Shown here: positions 7,656 to 17,341 of the stretch, piece after piece
Layout of the letters: each line of letters opens with the position of its first letter
Position numbering within the stretch: position 1 is the stretch's first letter
Source of the DNA: Sulfidibacter corallicola
Lineage (GTDB): Bacteria > Acidobacteriota > Holophagae > Acanthopleuribacterales > Acanthopleuribacteraceae
Assembly (NCBI RefSeq): GCF_017498545.1
Contig: NZ_CP071793.1
Coordinates: 8,178,256-8,242,255, forward strand
DNA: 64,000 bases
Direction of reading: 5' to 3'
Position numbers and translations under genes: made by a program
Notes under the pieces: generated by a model
The model's database searches: none
Told to the model about the DNA's origin: nothing
The model's input: only the letters and a program-made list of their open reading frames with translations

Positions 7656-10600
7656 TCAACCGGCGGTTTCTCTCGGCATCCTTTCGGCCAAGTAATCCTT
7701 GTACTTCGACGGCGCCACGCCGAACACCTGGGCGAAAAGCCGCGAGAAGTGCTCCGGATTCTTGAAGCCCGCTCGATAGGCCACTTCCGCGACCGTACCG
7801 GCCTCCTGTTCGAGCAGGTCCGCCGCGCGTTGCAACCGCATGGTTCGCAGAAACCCGGCAGGGGAGAGGCGCGTGATCTCGCGAAGCTTGCGTTGCAGTT
7901 GGCGCTGGCTGAGTCCGACTTCCTCCGCGAGCTGTGCCACGCCGAACGCCGACGCTTCCATATGGGTTTCGACCACCTGCTGGATTTGGCGCAGGAATGC
8001 TTCGTCGGCCGATTCGGCCAGAATCCGCTTGGGACCCAGGTTCATCTCCTTGCTGAACCGCCGGCGCAGCGTTCGCCGAATCTCGATGAGGTTCTCGATG
8101 CGAATCGAGAGTTCCGCCATGTTGAACGGTTTGGCGAGGTAGTCGTCGGCACCGATCTGCAGCCCCTCGATCTTGCTGTGGTCGGACGCCTTGGCCGTCA
8201 ACAGAATCACCGGTACGTGCGCCAGCGACGCGTCGGCTCTGAGTTCGCGGCACAACGCGTAACCGTCCATCTCCGGCATCATGACGTCGCTGAGCACCAG
8301 ATCGGGAGGCTCGCGTCGGGCCTCCTTGAGGGCGACCTCGCCGTTCTCGCAGCCGATGACCTTGTAGCGCTCGGCCAGCCGTTCGAGCAGGTATTGGCGG
8401 AACGAGGGATTGTCCTCCACCACCAGGATGGTCGGCGCGCCGGAGGTCGGCTCGTCGATCGCGCCCGTGTCGTCGGTAACCGCGGCCAAGTCGAGATCCA
8501 TGTCGATCGAATCGACCGCCTGCACCCCTATGTCCTCCTGGACCACCGCATCCAGGATTTCACCGGGGGCAAACGCCTCCCTGGCCAAGGGAAGGTCGAT
8601 GCAGAAGGTGCTGCCGAATCCCGGTTCCGAGGCGATGGCCACCCTGCCGTGGTGCAGCTCGGTCAGCTCGCGCACCAGGGAGAGCCCCAGCCCGGTCCCG
8701 CGCCGGCCTCCCTTTTCGCGACTGACCTGATAAAACCGATCGAAGACCCGTTGGATCTCGTCTTCGGGGATCCCTTCGCCCGTGTCCTTGACCTGGATCT
8801 GTACCCATTCGCCGTCTTCCCCGTCCTTCCAAGCGATGCTCAGTTTGATCTTGCCGCCTTCGGCGGTGTACTTGAAGGCGTTGGAGAGCAGGTTGTAGAA
8901 GACCTTCTCCAATTTGTCGGGGTCGAAAAAGGCGATGATCTCGTCCCGATTCGATTGGAATTGCAAGTCGATGTGGCGCCGCTCCCCCAGGGATCGATAG
9001 AGCGAGACGATCCGCTCCAGAAAGGACACCAGATTGCCGCGACGCGCCCGCAATTCCATGGCGCCGGCCTCCAGTTTGGCCAGTTCGAGCAATTGATTGA
9101 TGAGGCGCAGCAAGCGGGTGCCTTCGTGGTGGGCGACCTTCAGCATGCGTTGAAGGTTCTGCTGGAGGGGTCCGAATCGGTGATCCAGCGCGTCCTGCAG
9201 GGGAGGAAGGATCAAGGCGAGCGGAGTGCGCAACTCATGGGAAATGTTGGCGAAAAACCGCGACTTCAACCTGTCGAGTTCCAGCAGTTTTTTGGCTTGG
9301 TGCTCCGTTTTCTCCCGCTCCAGGGTCAGCGCCGCGGTTTGCTTTTCCAATCTCGCGTTGATCTGTGCCAGTTCTCTGGCCTTCGCCAGCTCCAGATTCT
9401 TGCGGGCGTTTTCCTCGCGCAACGCTTCCGCCGATGCCGCGGCTGCCCTGGCCTGCAATTGGGCCGCCTCGATTTGCATTTGTTTTTCGCGCTGTTGGTG
9501 GACGGCCCGCTCTTTTCTCAGACAGTAATTCTGCTGGAATCGGAAGGCCCAAACCAGGAGCGCGAACGACCCGACGAAGAACAGGAACCGAGCCAGGGTC
9601 GTTCGCCACCACGGCGGCGTGATGGTGATGGGGAAGGTCAAGGGATCTGCGCTCCACACGCCGTCCGGGTTGGCGGCCTTGACCTTGAACACGTAGTGGC
9701 CGGGCGGCAGGCGGACGAATGCCGCCTGCATGCCGATGCCCGCCGGTCGCCAGCCGGGGTCGAAATTCTCGAGCATGTAGGCATAGCGGTTGGCGCTGGG
9801 ATCGGCGTAGGTGAGTGCGGCGAACTGGATCAGGAAATCGGCCTCGTCATGGGGCAGGGTGATGCCCTGACGGAGAATGTCGGAAGATAGAAAGTCGAGT
9901 GTTTCCACGATGTCGCGATTGGGATTGGCACACTCGAAATGGGTGAGGATGACCGGCGGCCCGGCGCGCGGTTCTTCGATGGTGGCGGGATCGAAAAACA
10001 GGAAGCCGGGATAGCCTCCGAAGAAAAGTTGATCCTGCCGGCCTCGATGAACCGTGGAAAAGCCGTATCTGTGGGCTTGGAAGTCGACGTCGATCCGGAA
10101 ATTCCGAAACGTCGTGTTTTCGGGATCGAACTGGGAGATCCCCTTTGGGGTGTGCAGCCACAAGGTTCCCGCGCGATCTTCCTGAATGCCCCAAATCAAA
10201 TTGTGGACGAGTCCGAGGCTCGAGTCGAACCGGCTCACCTGACGCGTTTCGGGATCGTAGCGCAGTAGACCGTTGATGGCGGTGCCGATCCACAACTCGC
10301 CACGATGATCGAGGTGGAGCGCGTTGATCTGAGGTGGTTTTTTCTCCGCAGGGAACTCGAAGTGAAACTGTTGCGATCGAGTGTCGAAGCGCGTCGGCGG
10401 CTCGTTCTTGCGGTAGATCCACATTTGGCCGTCGTGAACGTTGGAGGCCACCCGCACGTAACCGATCGGCAGAAAGGTCTCGGGATAGTCGATTTGGGTG
10501 AGCTCGCCCGTTTCCAGGTGAAGGCGTTGCAAATCGTGGCTGGCAAAAATCCAGAGCTCCCCGTCCGAACCCTCCTGCATGAATTTGATGTGGCGATTCG

Positions 10601-11996
10601 GCGTTGTCACGGTTGGCTGCTCGTCCCCCAGGGGCACGATTCGATCGCTTTCCGGTTCGTATTCACCGAGCCCGCCGCCCCAGGTCCCGATGCGCACGCG
10701 GTCGCTGCCGTCCACGTGGATCGCGGTCAGCCACGAGGGTTTTCCCGTCTCGGGATCGGTCGGCAACTCGGCATAGTGATCGAATCGATTGGTTTCCGGG
10801 TCCCAGCGACTGAGTCCACCGTACAAGGTGCCCACCCAGACCCTGCCGGCGCTGTCGTCGCCGATGGTCCAAGTGTGGTTGCCGCGCAGGGAATTGGGTT
10901 CATGGGGAAGGGCCCGTACCGGGTGAAACTGCAACTGGTTGGTGTCGAGTTTGTAGATGCCGGTGCCGTGGGTGCCGATCCACAGCCAGCCGTCGCTGGC
11001 GACATAGAACGTCGCGAACGAGGTCCCCAGAAGGCTACGGACCTCGCTGCGATAGGGGTGGATATGGGTCAGCATCTCCCGCTGGGGATCGAGCAGGGAC
11101 AGGCCGCCTCCCATGAGATTGGCGAGGCCCACCCAGATTCGTTCGCGACCGTCGCGGAACAAGGCGCCGATATTTCGTATTTCCAGTCGTTGAGGGCCCG
11201 GGTTTTCGATGATGTGTTTGAAATGGGTGCGATTTGCGTCGAGCTTGGCCAGCCCGCCGCCTTCGGGGGAGACATGGTTGGGTGCCGCGCCAACCCACAG
11301 GTTGTCGGCCGCGTCCAGTGTCAACGCGTAGATTCCGCCGGGTATCAAGCTGTTGGGCTGCGCGGGATCGTGAACGTAATTGGTGAAGCGTTCGGTGTCC
11401 GGATCGAAGCGACTCAAGCCGCCTTCCGTGCCCAACCACAGGTGGCCGCCCCGGTCTTGACGGATCACGTACACCTCGTTTTGAACCAGCGAGTTGGGAT
11501 TGGTAGGATCGTGTCGGTACACCGTGAAGTCGTCTTGATCGGGATTGTGCCGTGCGAGGCCACCATCGGTCCCGACCCAAAGTACGTCGTCACGGTCGAA
11601 GAAGAGTGAGAGCACCGTCTGGTGGGGCAGGCTGTTTTGCCGCTCGGGATCGGGGCCGTAACGCTTTAAATGATGCTCGCGCACCCGATAGTGCCAGAGT
11701 CCGTCTTGGGAGCCGATCCAGATGCCGGATTTCGGGTCGCGCGCCAGGGCCATGATGGGCGATCGATCGAGGTTCGAGGAGATCGGACGTGTTCCGTCGA
11801 AACGCCGGAAGCGAAAGCCGTCGTAGGTCACCAGACCCCGGTCGGTGCCGAACCACATCAACCCGGATGGATCCTGAACGATCGAAAAGACCGAATTACT
11901 CTGGACCACTTCCCACAGGTTCAGGTGAACGAATTCCGAATCGGCGGCACCGAGGAAACAGTGAGAAAAGAGCAGAACGGCGGATAGGAGCTTCAT
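7656..11996 (-). CDS. Hybrid two-component system (sensor kinase plus response regulator plus AraC output)
   Basis: The protein is 1446 aa from the ATG at 11996 and begins with a signal sequence (MKLLSAVLLFSHCFLGAAD). About 14 'regulator propeller' repeats (LMWFGTDRGL, VLWVGTDGGL, HLWLGTEGGL, ELWIGTAINGL and others) form two predicted seven-bladed periplasmic propellers, followed by a Y_Y_Y domain. A membrane span lies at about residues 800-822, then a coiled coil. HisKA follows (His in ISHELRTP, about residue 920), then HATPase_c (N box FYNLLSNAFKYT; G boxes DTGEGIP and GTGLGLSLV). A receiver has its Asp in LVLSDVMMPEMDG (about residue 1236), and the C-terminus is an AraC-type DNA-binding domain. 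Such HTCS proteins sense a ligand outside the membrane, often an oligosaccharide, and directly activate nearby genes. No glycan-utilisation genes are adjacent, so the target is unknown. Confidence 0.95.
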   Translation of the reverse strand: MKLLSAVLLFSHCFLGAADSEFVHLNLWEVVQSNSVFSIVQDPSGLMWFGTDRGLVTYDGFRFRRFDGTRPISSNLDRSPIMALARDPKSGIWIGSQDGLWHYRVREHHLKRYGPDPERQNSLPHQTVLSLFFDRDDVLWVGTDGGLARHNPDQDDFTVYRHDPTNPNSLVQNEVYVIRQDRGGHLWLGTEGGLSRFDPDTERFTNYVHDPAQPNSLIPGGIYALTLDAADNLWVGAAPNHVSPEGGGLAKLDANRTHFKHIIENPGPQRLEIRNIGALFRDGRERIWVGLANLMGGGLSLLDPQREMLTHIHPYRSEVRSLLGTSFATFYVASDGWLWIGTHGTGIYKLDTNQLQFHPVRALPHEPNSLRGNHTWTIGDDSAGRVWVGTLYGGLSRWDPETNRFDHYAELPTDPETGKPSWLTAIHVDGSDRVRIGTWGGGLGEYEPESDRIVPLGDEQPTVTTPNRHIKFMQEGSDGELWIFASHDLQRLHLETGELTQIDYPETFLPIGYVRVASNVHDGQMWIYRKNEPPTRFDTRSQQFHFEFPAEKKPPQINALHLDHRGELWIGTAINGLLRYDPETRQVSRFDSSLGLVHNLIWGIQEDRAGTLWLHTPKGISQFDPENTTFRNFRIDVDFQAHRYGFSTVHRGRQDQLFFGGYPGFLFFDPATIEEPRAGPPVILTHFECANPNRDIVETLDFLSSDILRQGITLPHDEADFLIQFAALTYADPSANRYAYMLENFDPGWRPAGIGMQAAFVRLPPGHYVFKVKAANPDGVWSADPLTFPITITPPWWRTTLARFLFFVGSFALLVWAFRFQQNYCLRKERAVHQQREKQMQIEAAQLQARAAAASAEALREENARKNLELAKARELAQINARLEKQTAALTLEREKTEHQAKKLLELDRLKSRFFANISHELRTPLALILPPLQDALDHRFGPLQQNLQRMLKVAHHEGTRLLRLINQLLELAKLEAGAMELRARRGNLVSFLERIVSLYRSLGERRHIDLQFQSNRDEIIAFFDPDKLEKVFYNLLSNAFKYTAEGGKIKLSIAWKDGEDGEWVQIQVKDTGEGIPEDEIQRVFDRFYQVSREKGGRRGTGLGLSLVRELTELHHGRVAIASEPGFGSTFCIDLPLAREAFAPGEILDAVVQEDIGVQAVDSIDMDLDLAAVTDDTGAIDEPTSGAPTILVVEDNPSFRQYLLERLAERYKVIGCENGEVALKEARREPPDLVLSDVMMPEMDGYALCRELRADASLAHVPVILLTAKASDHSKIEGLQIGADDYLAKPFNMAELSIRIENLIEIRRTLRRRFSKEMNLGPKRILAESADEAFLRQIQQVVETHMEASAFGVAQLAEEVGLSQRQLQRKLREITRLSPAGFLRTMRLQRAADLLEQEAGTVAEVAYRAGFKNPEHFSRLFAQVFGVAPSKYKDYLAERMPRETAG

Positions 11997-12613
11997 ACGG
12001 AACGGTCCTGTGACGACGGCAAGAGAAGTGTCGGGCGTGAAAACGAATCCCGAGCGGATGAAAGAGATAACCTAATTATTTCAGGTTTTCGAGGTTTGTT
12101 GGAGTCAACAAAAAATAAATTCGGAGCAACTTCTGGTTGCTGGCTCCCGAACCCGTGCGTTGTGCTGAATACGTTGCCGGAACATGAAACGAAGGCTCGA
12201 GCAGGAAAAGCTTGGTACGGTGAGATGTGCACCTGAAAGCTGTTGATTTTCAAAAGATTAGCGGTGATCTTTCGGGTCCGGCGACCACTTGCTGGCGAGC
12301 GGGATGGTCGATGGATCGAACGTCATGGGTCAAGGGTTGCCTCTTTTGCCGACTGAAAAAATCGGCTTCGCGCAGGGAACGGCCTATTCAGGTTTTTTGC
12401 TTGGATCGCCCGATGGTTATTTGCTAGGATGCGTCTGGTTGATACCCCCTTTCCCAAAGAAATCAATTTTTCAAAGCACCGAGTGAGCTTCCGTCGACTG
12501 CGATGAATGGCATCGCCAGGGCGGAGCCATGCGTGTCCTTCCGGAATGGCGATCTTGCTCGCCCATTCGAGCCGGTGGGACTTGAACGCGATTCCAGGTG
12601 TTCAGGAGCGAAC
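11997..12613. other. Intergenic region between the hybrid sensor and the 172-aa protein
   Basis: This 617-bp region separates divergent genes. It is less GC-rich than the flanking genes at about 12060-12120 and must hold both promoters. The frames in it are short, overlap each other and show no family signature. An aggag site at 12604-12608 sets the start of the downstream gene. No repeat or RNA structure stands out. Confidence 0.4.
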
Positions 12614-13132
12614 ATGGCGACCTACGAATATCAGATGAACTACGACGTCGTTCCCAACCCAGTCATCAAGATCGGTCCGGTCGACGCGAAAAACGGGGAT
12701 GACTCCGTCTGGATCCAGTACGTCAAGGACCAAGGCAGTTACGTCGATGGCGCGATCAGTAAAAATGAAAACCTCATTCCCGATTGTTGGGTGTTCGAAC
12801 CGTTCAGCACCGTGTCATTCACGCTCAACAACCTGGATTGGCGGTTCGATTTCCCCCAAATCTATTGGGAAACGCCCACCGAGCCGCCGATCGCCACGAC
12901 CTATCCCGCATCCCACACCTACGCACATCACCTGGCCCAGGCCGGTAAAACGGGCGAAGCGGTCGTGAAAGAAGTGATCTGTGATTTAGATGCCCAGGGC
13001 CGCACCCTGGAATTGACGCTATCCGACGACACCACCGTCAGTGAAGTCGCATTCCGTTTCAGACCCAACGACGGGCTTTCGCAGGACCGGATCGTCGATC
13101 CCCAAATGAGATGTCGCTTTCGGCCCAAGTGA
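12614..13132 (+). CDS. Conserved-looking beta-rich protein of unknown function
   Basis: The protein is 172 aa from the ATG at 12614 (ribosome-binding site aggag). An earlier in-frame ATG at 12503 is less likely because the intervening residues look non-protein. There is no signal peptide and no membrane span. The composition is rich in beta-formers and aromatics (NYDVVPNPVIKIGPVD, WVFEPFSTVSFTLNNLDWRFDF), suggesting an Ig-like or jelly-roll sandwich. The end (SEVAFRFRPNDGLSQDRIVDPQMR) is consistent with a last beta strand. It lies 169 bp upstream of a kinase-TPR gene on the same strand and could be a substrate or partner of it (inference). I do not recognise the family. Confidence 0.75.
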   Translation: MATYEYQMNYDVVPNPVIKIGPVDAKNGDDSVWIQYVKDQGSYVDGAISKNENLIPDCWVFEPFSTVSFTLNNLDWRFDFPQIYWETPTEPPIATTYPASHTYAHHLAQAGKTGEAVVKEVICDLDAQGRTLELTLSDDTTVSEVAFRFRPNDGLSQDRIVDPQMRCRFRPK

Positions 13133-13301
13133 TCCCCTGATTTCCGCGAACCGAAAACCCTGAATCGATTGTGGCAATCTCCGCCGATTCAGTGTTTCGC
13201 AAGGGGCGGATCCCGGTTTTTGGGGACGACCAGGTGTTGCCGAAGCGCTGAATCGAACGAGGATCGATTTCTGACGGAAACGAATTTTTAGAGGAAGTCT
13301 C

Positions 13302-15998
13302 ATGGATCCGCAACGATGGCAACGAATCAAGGCCATCGCGCTGGAAGCTCAGCGCCGCAGTGACACCGACCGCCGCGGTTTTCTGGTCGACGCCTGTGGC
13401 GACGACAGCGACCTGTTGCGCGAAGTGGAAACCTATCTTCATACCGCCCCAGAGGACCTACCCGAATATGCTCCGGGACTCGAAGGCGATTTGGAGGGCA
13501 CGAGGCTGGGCGACTACCGTTTGGTGGAGCGGCTGGGGGCCGGCGGCATGGGCGTCGTCTATCGCGCGATTCGGGAAGGCGATTTCGACCACGAGGTTGC
13601 CGTCAAATTGTTACGGCCGGGTCTCCACCAGGATCACGTGCAGCGTTTCGAGAAGGAACGCCGCATCCTGGCCCAACTGGAGCATCCCCATGTCGCGCGG
13701 CTGCTGGGTGGTGGCCAAACCGATCACGGGCATCCCTATTTCACGATGGAATTGGTGATCGGGACACCCGTGGACCGCTTCTGCAACCGCCATCGGTGGG
13801 ATCTGACCCGGCGACTCCGTCTCTTCGCCAAAATATGCAGGGCCGTGAGTTATGCCCACCGCAACCTCATCATCCACCGCGATATCAAACCGAGCAACAT
13901 CCTGGTCACCGAGGGCGGTGATCCGAAGTTGGTGGACTTCGGCATTGCCGGGCTCTTGGATGATTCGGGCCATCCCAGCGAGACGTTGACCCAACCGGGT
14001 GGGCGGCCCATGACGCCTGAGTACGCCAGCCCCGAGCAGGTGCGCGGCGAGCGCTTGACCACCGCCACCGACCTTTGGTCCCTGGGGGTCGTGCTCTACC
14101 GCCTGCTCACCGGTCGAGGCCCCTTTCAATTTCCCAGCCGGCAACCCGAGGTCGTGGGTGTCATCCTGCGCGAACAAAGGCCGACGAAACCCAGCCAGGT
14201 CGTCAAGATCTCGCCAACCCGCCAACGTGATGCGACCGAACCGGCCTTTCACATCGGTCCAACGAGTCCGAAGGAACTGAGTCGCCATCTGCGCGGTGAT
14301 TTGGATTGCATTCTTCTCAAGGCACTGGCCTACGATCCCGCGGAACGTTACGAATCCTGCGAGCAGTTCGCCGAAGACATCGAACGTTACCTCGACGGCT
14401 ATCCGGTGCGCGCCAGACAATGGGCGACCCTGTACCTGATGACGAAATTCCTGAGACGGTACCGCGTGCCGGTTGCGGTTTTGAGTCTCGCGGTGGGAGC
14501 GATCACGACCGCGGCCGTCGTGGCCTTCGACGCCGAAAAGCGAGCCGATTTTCGGCGCGGCCAGGCGGAAGCCCTCGTGGGGTTCATGCTCGGCGATCTC
14601 AAAGACAAGCTGGATACCGTGGGGCGCCTGGACCTGCTCGAAGATGTCACCGATCAGGCGCAGTCGTTTTTTGCGACCCTGCCTCATGATGTGAGCGGCG
14701 AAACCGCCGCCCAACAGGTTCGATCCCTGCTCGCCATTGGGGAAATTCGACTGAAACGAGGCAATCCCAAGGGGGCGCTCGAGAGCTTCGGCGAAGCGTT
14801 GTCACGTGCCGAAGTGGCCGTTTTGCATCATCCGAACGATCAAACCCACCAGACCCATCTGGCCCACAGTCATTATTGGCTCGGCGAAGTCCACTTTCTC
14901 GATGGCCGCCTGGACCTGGCCACCCACCATTTTCAAGGGTACCAAGAGGTGGCGGATGCCATGCGCGCCCGCCATCCGGACAGCGACTATTGGCGCTTGG
15001 AAGCTTCCTACGCCCACAACAACCTGGGCGCCATCCACCGCGAATCGGGTGATATCGCACGAGCCATGTCCGCATTCGCCCACTCGGTCCGGCTCAAGCG
15101 GGAACTGCTTCGCGGCGCTCCCGATGACGCTTCGCTTCAATTGGATTTGGCCGACAGCCTCACCTGGTACGCCGAAACGGCCTGGGAGCAATTTGCATTG
15201 GCTCGAGCACTCGATTTGCGTCGCGAAGCCAAGGCCATCTATGAACGCCTGGTCACAAACCAGCCCGAAAACATCCCCCTGGCGATTTATTTGGCGGAAA
15301 GCTGCCAATTCGTCGCGCGAAGCCTGGTGTTTCAGGGAAAAGCCGACGAAGCCGTGGTCCTCAGTCGGCGTGGCCTGGATCTGGCCGCGAACCTGGTCAC
15401 CCATGACCCCGCCAATGCGGATTGGCGCGAGGCGCGAGCACTGGCGCAATTGAACCTGGCCACGACCCTGTTGGCGGGTGGTCACCTCGAGGAAGCCGAT
15501 GCCCAGAGTCTCGGCGCTCTGGAAGCCATGCAAGACCTGGCTTCGAAGCACCCCGACTTTGCCCGGTGGTCCCTGCCGCTGGCCGCGGCGTACAACGGTC
15601 GCGCCAAGGTGTTGATGGCACTCGGCGCGTGGGATCGCGCCCTGTCGGCGGCCCGTGAGGCCGAACGACAGTTCCCGGATCCATCGCCACCCTCGGCGAG
15701 TGGGGTGGCGGCGGTTCTTCTACAGGCCCGCATCGCCAAACATCTCGGTAAGGAACAGGTGGCGCAACCCCTGTTGAAACGGGTGCTGGCGCTTACCGAC
15801 GATCACTACCTTCAGCGTTTTCCATACGCCATGCTGCGGGCAAAGGCACTCGTGTTGATGGGGGATTCCGGCCAGGCGCAGCCCCTGTTGGACCGCTTGG
15901 CCGAAAGTGGTGTGAACCATCCCGATCTCCGCGACCTGGTCACCCACCACCTCTCGGAAACGCGACCGCCGGCAGGCGCCGTGACACCCGATCCCTAG
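13302..15998 (+). CDS. Serine/threonine protein kinase with C-terminal TPR region
   Basis: The protein is 898 aa from the ATG at 13302 (ribosome-binding site agagga). A short leader (residues 1-65) precedes the kinase domain (about 68-370): glycine loop LGAGGMGVVYRA, Lys105 in VAVKLL, catalytic HRDIKPSN (Asp194), DFG in LVDFGIAG, activation-segment end TPEYASPEQ. A single membrane span follows (about 390-410, VPVAVLSLAVGAITTAAVVAF). The rest is a long tetratricopeptide region facing the other side of the membrane. This PknB-type layout is typical of Acidobacteriota and Planctomycetes. The gene converges on an ECF sigma factor with a 14-bp gap, so the pair probably forms a signalling unit in which phosphorylation modulates the sigma factor (inference). 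Confidence 0.95.
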   Translation: MDPQRWQRIKAIALEAQRRSDTDRRGFLVDACGDDSDLLREVETYLHTAPEDLPEYAPGLEGDLEGTRLGDYRLVERLGAGGMGVVYRAIREGDFDHEVAVKLLRPGLHQDHVQRFEKERRILAQLEHPHVARLLGGGQTDHGHPYFTMELVIGTPVDRFCNRHRWDLTRRLRLFAKICRAVSYAHRNLIIHRDIKPSNILVTEGGDPKLVDFGIAGLLDDSGHPSETLTQPGGRPMTPEYASPEQVRGERLTTATDLWSLGVVLYRLLTGRGPFQFPSRQPEVVGVILREQRPTKPSQVVKISPTRQRDATEPAFHIGPTSPKELSRHLRGDLDCILLKALAYDPAERYESCEQFAEDIERYLDGYPVRARQWATLYLMTKFLRRYRVPVAVLSLAVGAITTAAVVAFDAEKRADFRRGQAEALVGFMLGDLKDKLDTVGRLDLLEDVTDQAQSFFATLPHDVSGETAAQQVRSLLAIGEIRLKRGNPKGALESFGEALSRAEVAVLHHPNDQTHQTHLAHSHYWLGEVHFLDGRLDLATHHFQGYQEVADAMRARHPDSDYWRLEASYAHNNLGAIHRESGDIARAMSAFAHSVRLKRELLRGAPDDASLQLDLADSLTWYAETAWEQFALARALDLRREAKAIYERLVTNQPENIPLAIYLAESCQFVARSLVFQGKADEAVVLSRRGLDLAANLVTHDPANADWREARALAQLNLATTLLAGGHLEEADAQSLGALEAMQDLASKHPDFARWSLPLAAAYNGRAKVLMALGAWDRALSAAREAERQFPDPSPPSASGVAAVLLQARIAKHLGKEQVAQPLLKRVLALTDDHYLQRFPYAMLRAKALVLMGDSGQAQPLLDRLAESGVNHPDLRDLVTHHLSETRPPAGAVTPDP

Positions 15999-16012
15999 CC
16001 CACGCGAGGTCC

Positions 16013-16600
16013 TCACCTCTTCCCGTAGATGCGCTTGACCAGGAATTTTTTGATCAGCTTCCACTCGCGTTTCACTTTGCTGATTTCCATGGACAGGTGG
16101 TTCGATATTTCTTCGAAGGACAGGCCCAGGATTCTCAGGTCGGCGATCGGGGCGGCCACGGGGTCCATTTGGCGGAATTGTTCCAAGGCTTCCCCGAGGG
16201 CCAGATAGTCGGCCAAATCGGAGTGGTCTTTGACGCCCAACTCCCGCAATGGGATATCCCCGATGGGATCGGAGGAACCATGAGCTTTGCGCTGCCGCGA
16301 CCGTGCATGGTCGATCAAGAGCCGGTTCATGCTCAAGGCCGCCGAATTGAGGAAGTGGAGATAGTCCTTCCATGGAACGTTTTCCGTCTGAAACAGCTTG
16401 AGGTAGAGGTTGTTCACCAGGGCGTGGGTTTCGAGGGTGTGATCCACCCGTTCGCCGCGGAATTTCAAATGGGCGATGCGCGCCAGGTCCTGATGCAGCA
16501 ACTCGATCAATTCGTTGTAGGCGCCTTTGTCGCCTTCATGCCAGGCGGACAGCAATCCATTGATGCGGTCCACGTCGGGGGGATTGGAGGTAGGAAGCAT
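16013..16600 (-). CDS. ECF-type RNA polymerase sigma factor (TIGR02999-like)
   Basis: The protein is 195 aa from the ATG at 16600, preceded by gagg at about 8 nt. In-frame ATGs farther upstream (16630 and beyond) lack a ribosome-binding site and add sequence unlike the family. Sigma region 2 is seen around HTLETHALVNNLYLKLFQ and HFLNSAALSMNRLLIDHARSRQRKAHG, the signature of the subfamily that occurs with Ser/Thr kinases in Acidobacteriota, Planctomycetes and Verrucomicrobia. Region 4 is ADLRILGLSFEEISNHLSMEISKVKREWKLIKKFL, the -35-binding helix-turn-helix. No anti-sigma gene is adjacent. Control by the convergent kinase is likely (inference). Confidence 0.92.
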   Translation of the reverse strand: MLPTSNPPDVDRINGLLSAWHEGDKGAYNELIELLHQDLARIAHLKFRGERVDHTLETHALVNNLYLKLFQTENVPWKDYLHFLNSAALSMNRLLIDHARSRQRKAHGSSDPIGDIPLRELGVKDHSDLADYLALGEALEQFRQMDPVAAPIADLRILGLSFEEISNHLSMEISKVKREWKLIKKFLVKRIYGKR

Positions 16601-16801
16601 GAGCGGGCCTCTTCGGATAAACAAATTCATCGTGGACCGTTCCATCTGGCGGAACGATTTCAGCGGCCAGGGGTGCCGATGGTTCTTTCCGCCGCACGGT
16701 CCAAACATCGGAGCGCCTGGTTTTTTATAAAAAAATTGACCCAAACCTGTGTTTCTGATCGCTTCACTTATAACACCTGGAAACGAAGCAAATCCAGCGT
16801 C

Positions 16802-17067
16802 GTGTGCATCCAGAGACAGGGTTGCCGTGAAAATGTTCCTCTGAAGCGGCAGGGTTGGCAATGCAAACGGGTGCCATCAGTCAGGTATCAGGTGCCAGGT
16901 GTCAGCTAATTACCTGAAAAAAAGTACCTTACTGAGACCTGAGACCTGAGACCTGAGACCTGAGACCTGAGACCTGAGACCCGAGGCCTGAGACCTGAGA
17001 CCTGAGACCGGGCCCATCCAAACGGGCCGGCGTGACGGGTACGATCTGTTCGTTTCCGGATGGGTGC
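16802..17067. mobile_element. Degenerate MITE-like element upstream of the Tc toxin locus
   Basis: The left end (gtgtgcatccagagac, 16802-16817) and right end (gtttccggatgggtgc, 17052-17067) are imperfect terminal inverted repeats. Both match the intact copy at 41511-41724. Internal blocks also match that copy in order: cctctg..g.agggtt..caatgcaa, atcag..caggtatcaggt, cagctaattacct and a second gcccatcca motif. It is longer because a heptamer array (16932-17009) has expanded inside. It has no coding capacity. It ends about 275 bp before the start of the toxin A gene. Confidence 0.75.
16932..17009. repeat. Heptamer microsatellite (gacctga)n inside the MITE-like copy
   Basis: About eleven head-to-tail copies of gacctga, with one or two interrupted units near 16980-16987. 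In the intact copy at 41511-41724 the same position holds only three diverged units (aaacctgacgcctgatacctga). The array is therefore a slippage expansion within the element. It lies about 330 bp upstream of the toxin A start codon. Confidence 0.9.
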
Positions 17068-17341
17068 CGGCCTAGGGATTACCGAACGGTTGGGGCAGGC
17101 AGAGTCCGTGTCACGAGCATGGTTCATGACGGCCGCAGCCCAACAGATATGGTGCAGGGCCGGAGCGAGAATCGCGCACCTCGGGCGAGAACACGGCCAT
17201 CGAACCAAAGCGTGTTCGGTGCTTCCGCGCATGATCCAAGGGTCCGTCGAATCACAGACGGATCGAGGGAAGCGGTGCGCCTCGAGATGGAACGCGTTCG
17301 TCGATATTCGAAATTTGGGATTCCAAAATAGGAGAAGAAAC

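Noticed and set aside
7440..9890. Long plus-strand open frame opposite the hybrid sensor gene
   Set aside because: It is a GC-driven antisense shadow. The minus strand carries complete HTCS domains with catalytic motifs, while the plus frame has no recognisable domain.
12390..12432. Sigma-70 promoter ttgctt ... tgctaggat
   Set aside because: The spacing between the hexamers is about 22 bp, too long to support a call.
16932..17009. CRISPR-like array
   Set aside because: The unit is a 7-bp microsatellite without spacers and there are no cas genes. It is an expansion inside a MITE-like element.
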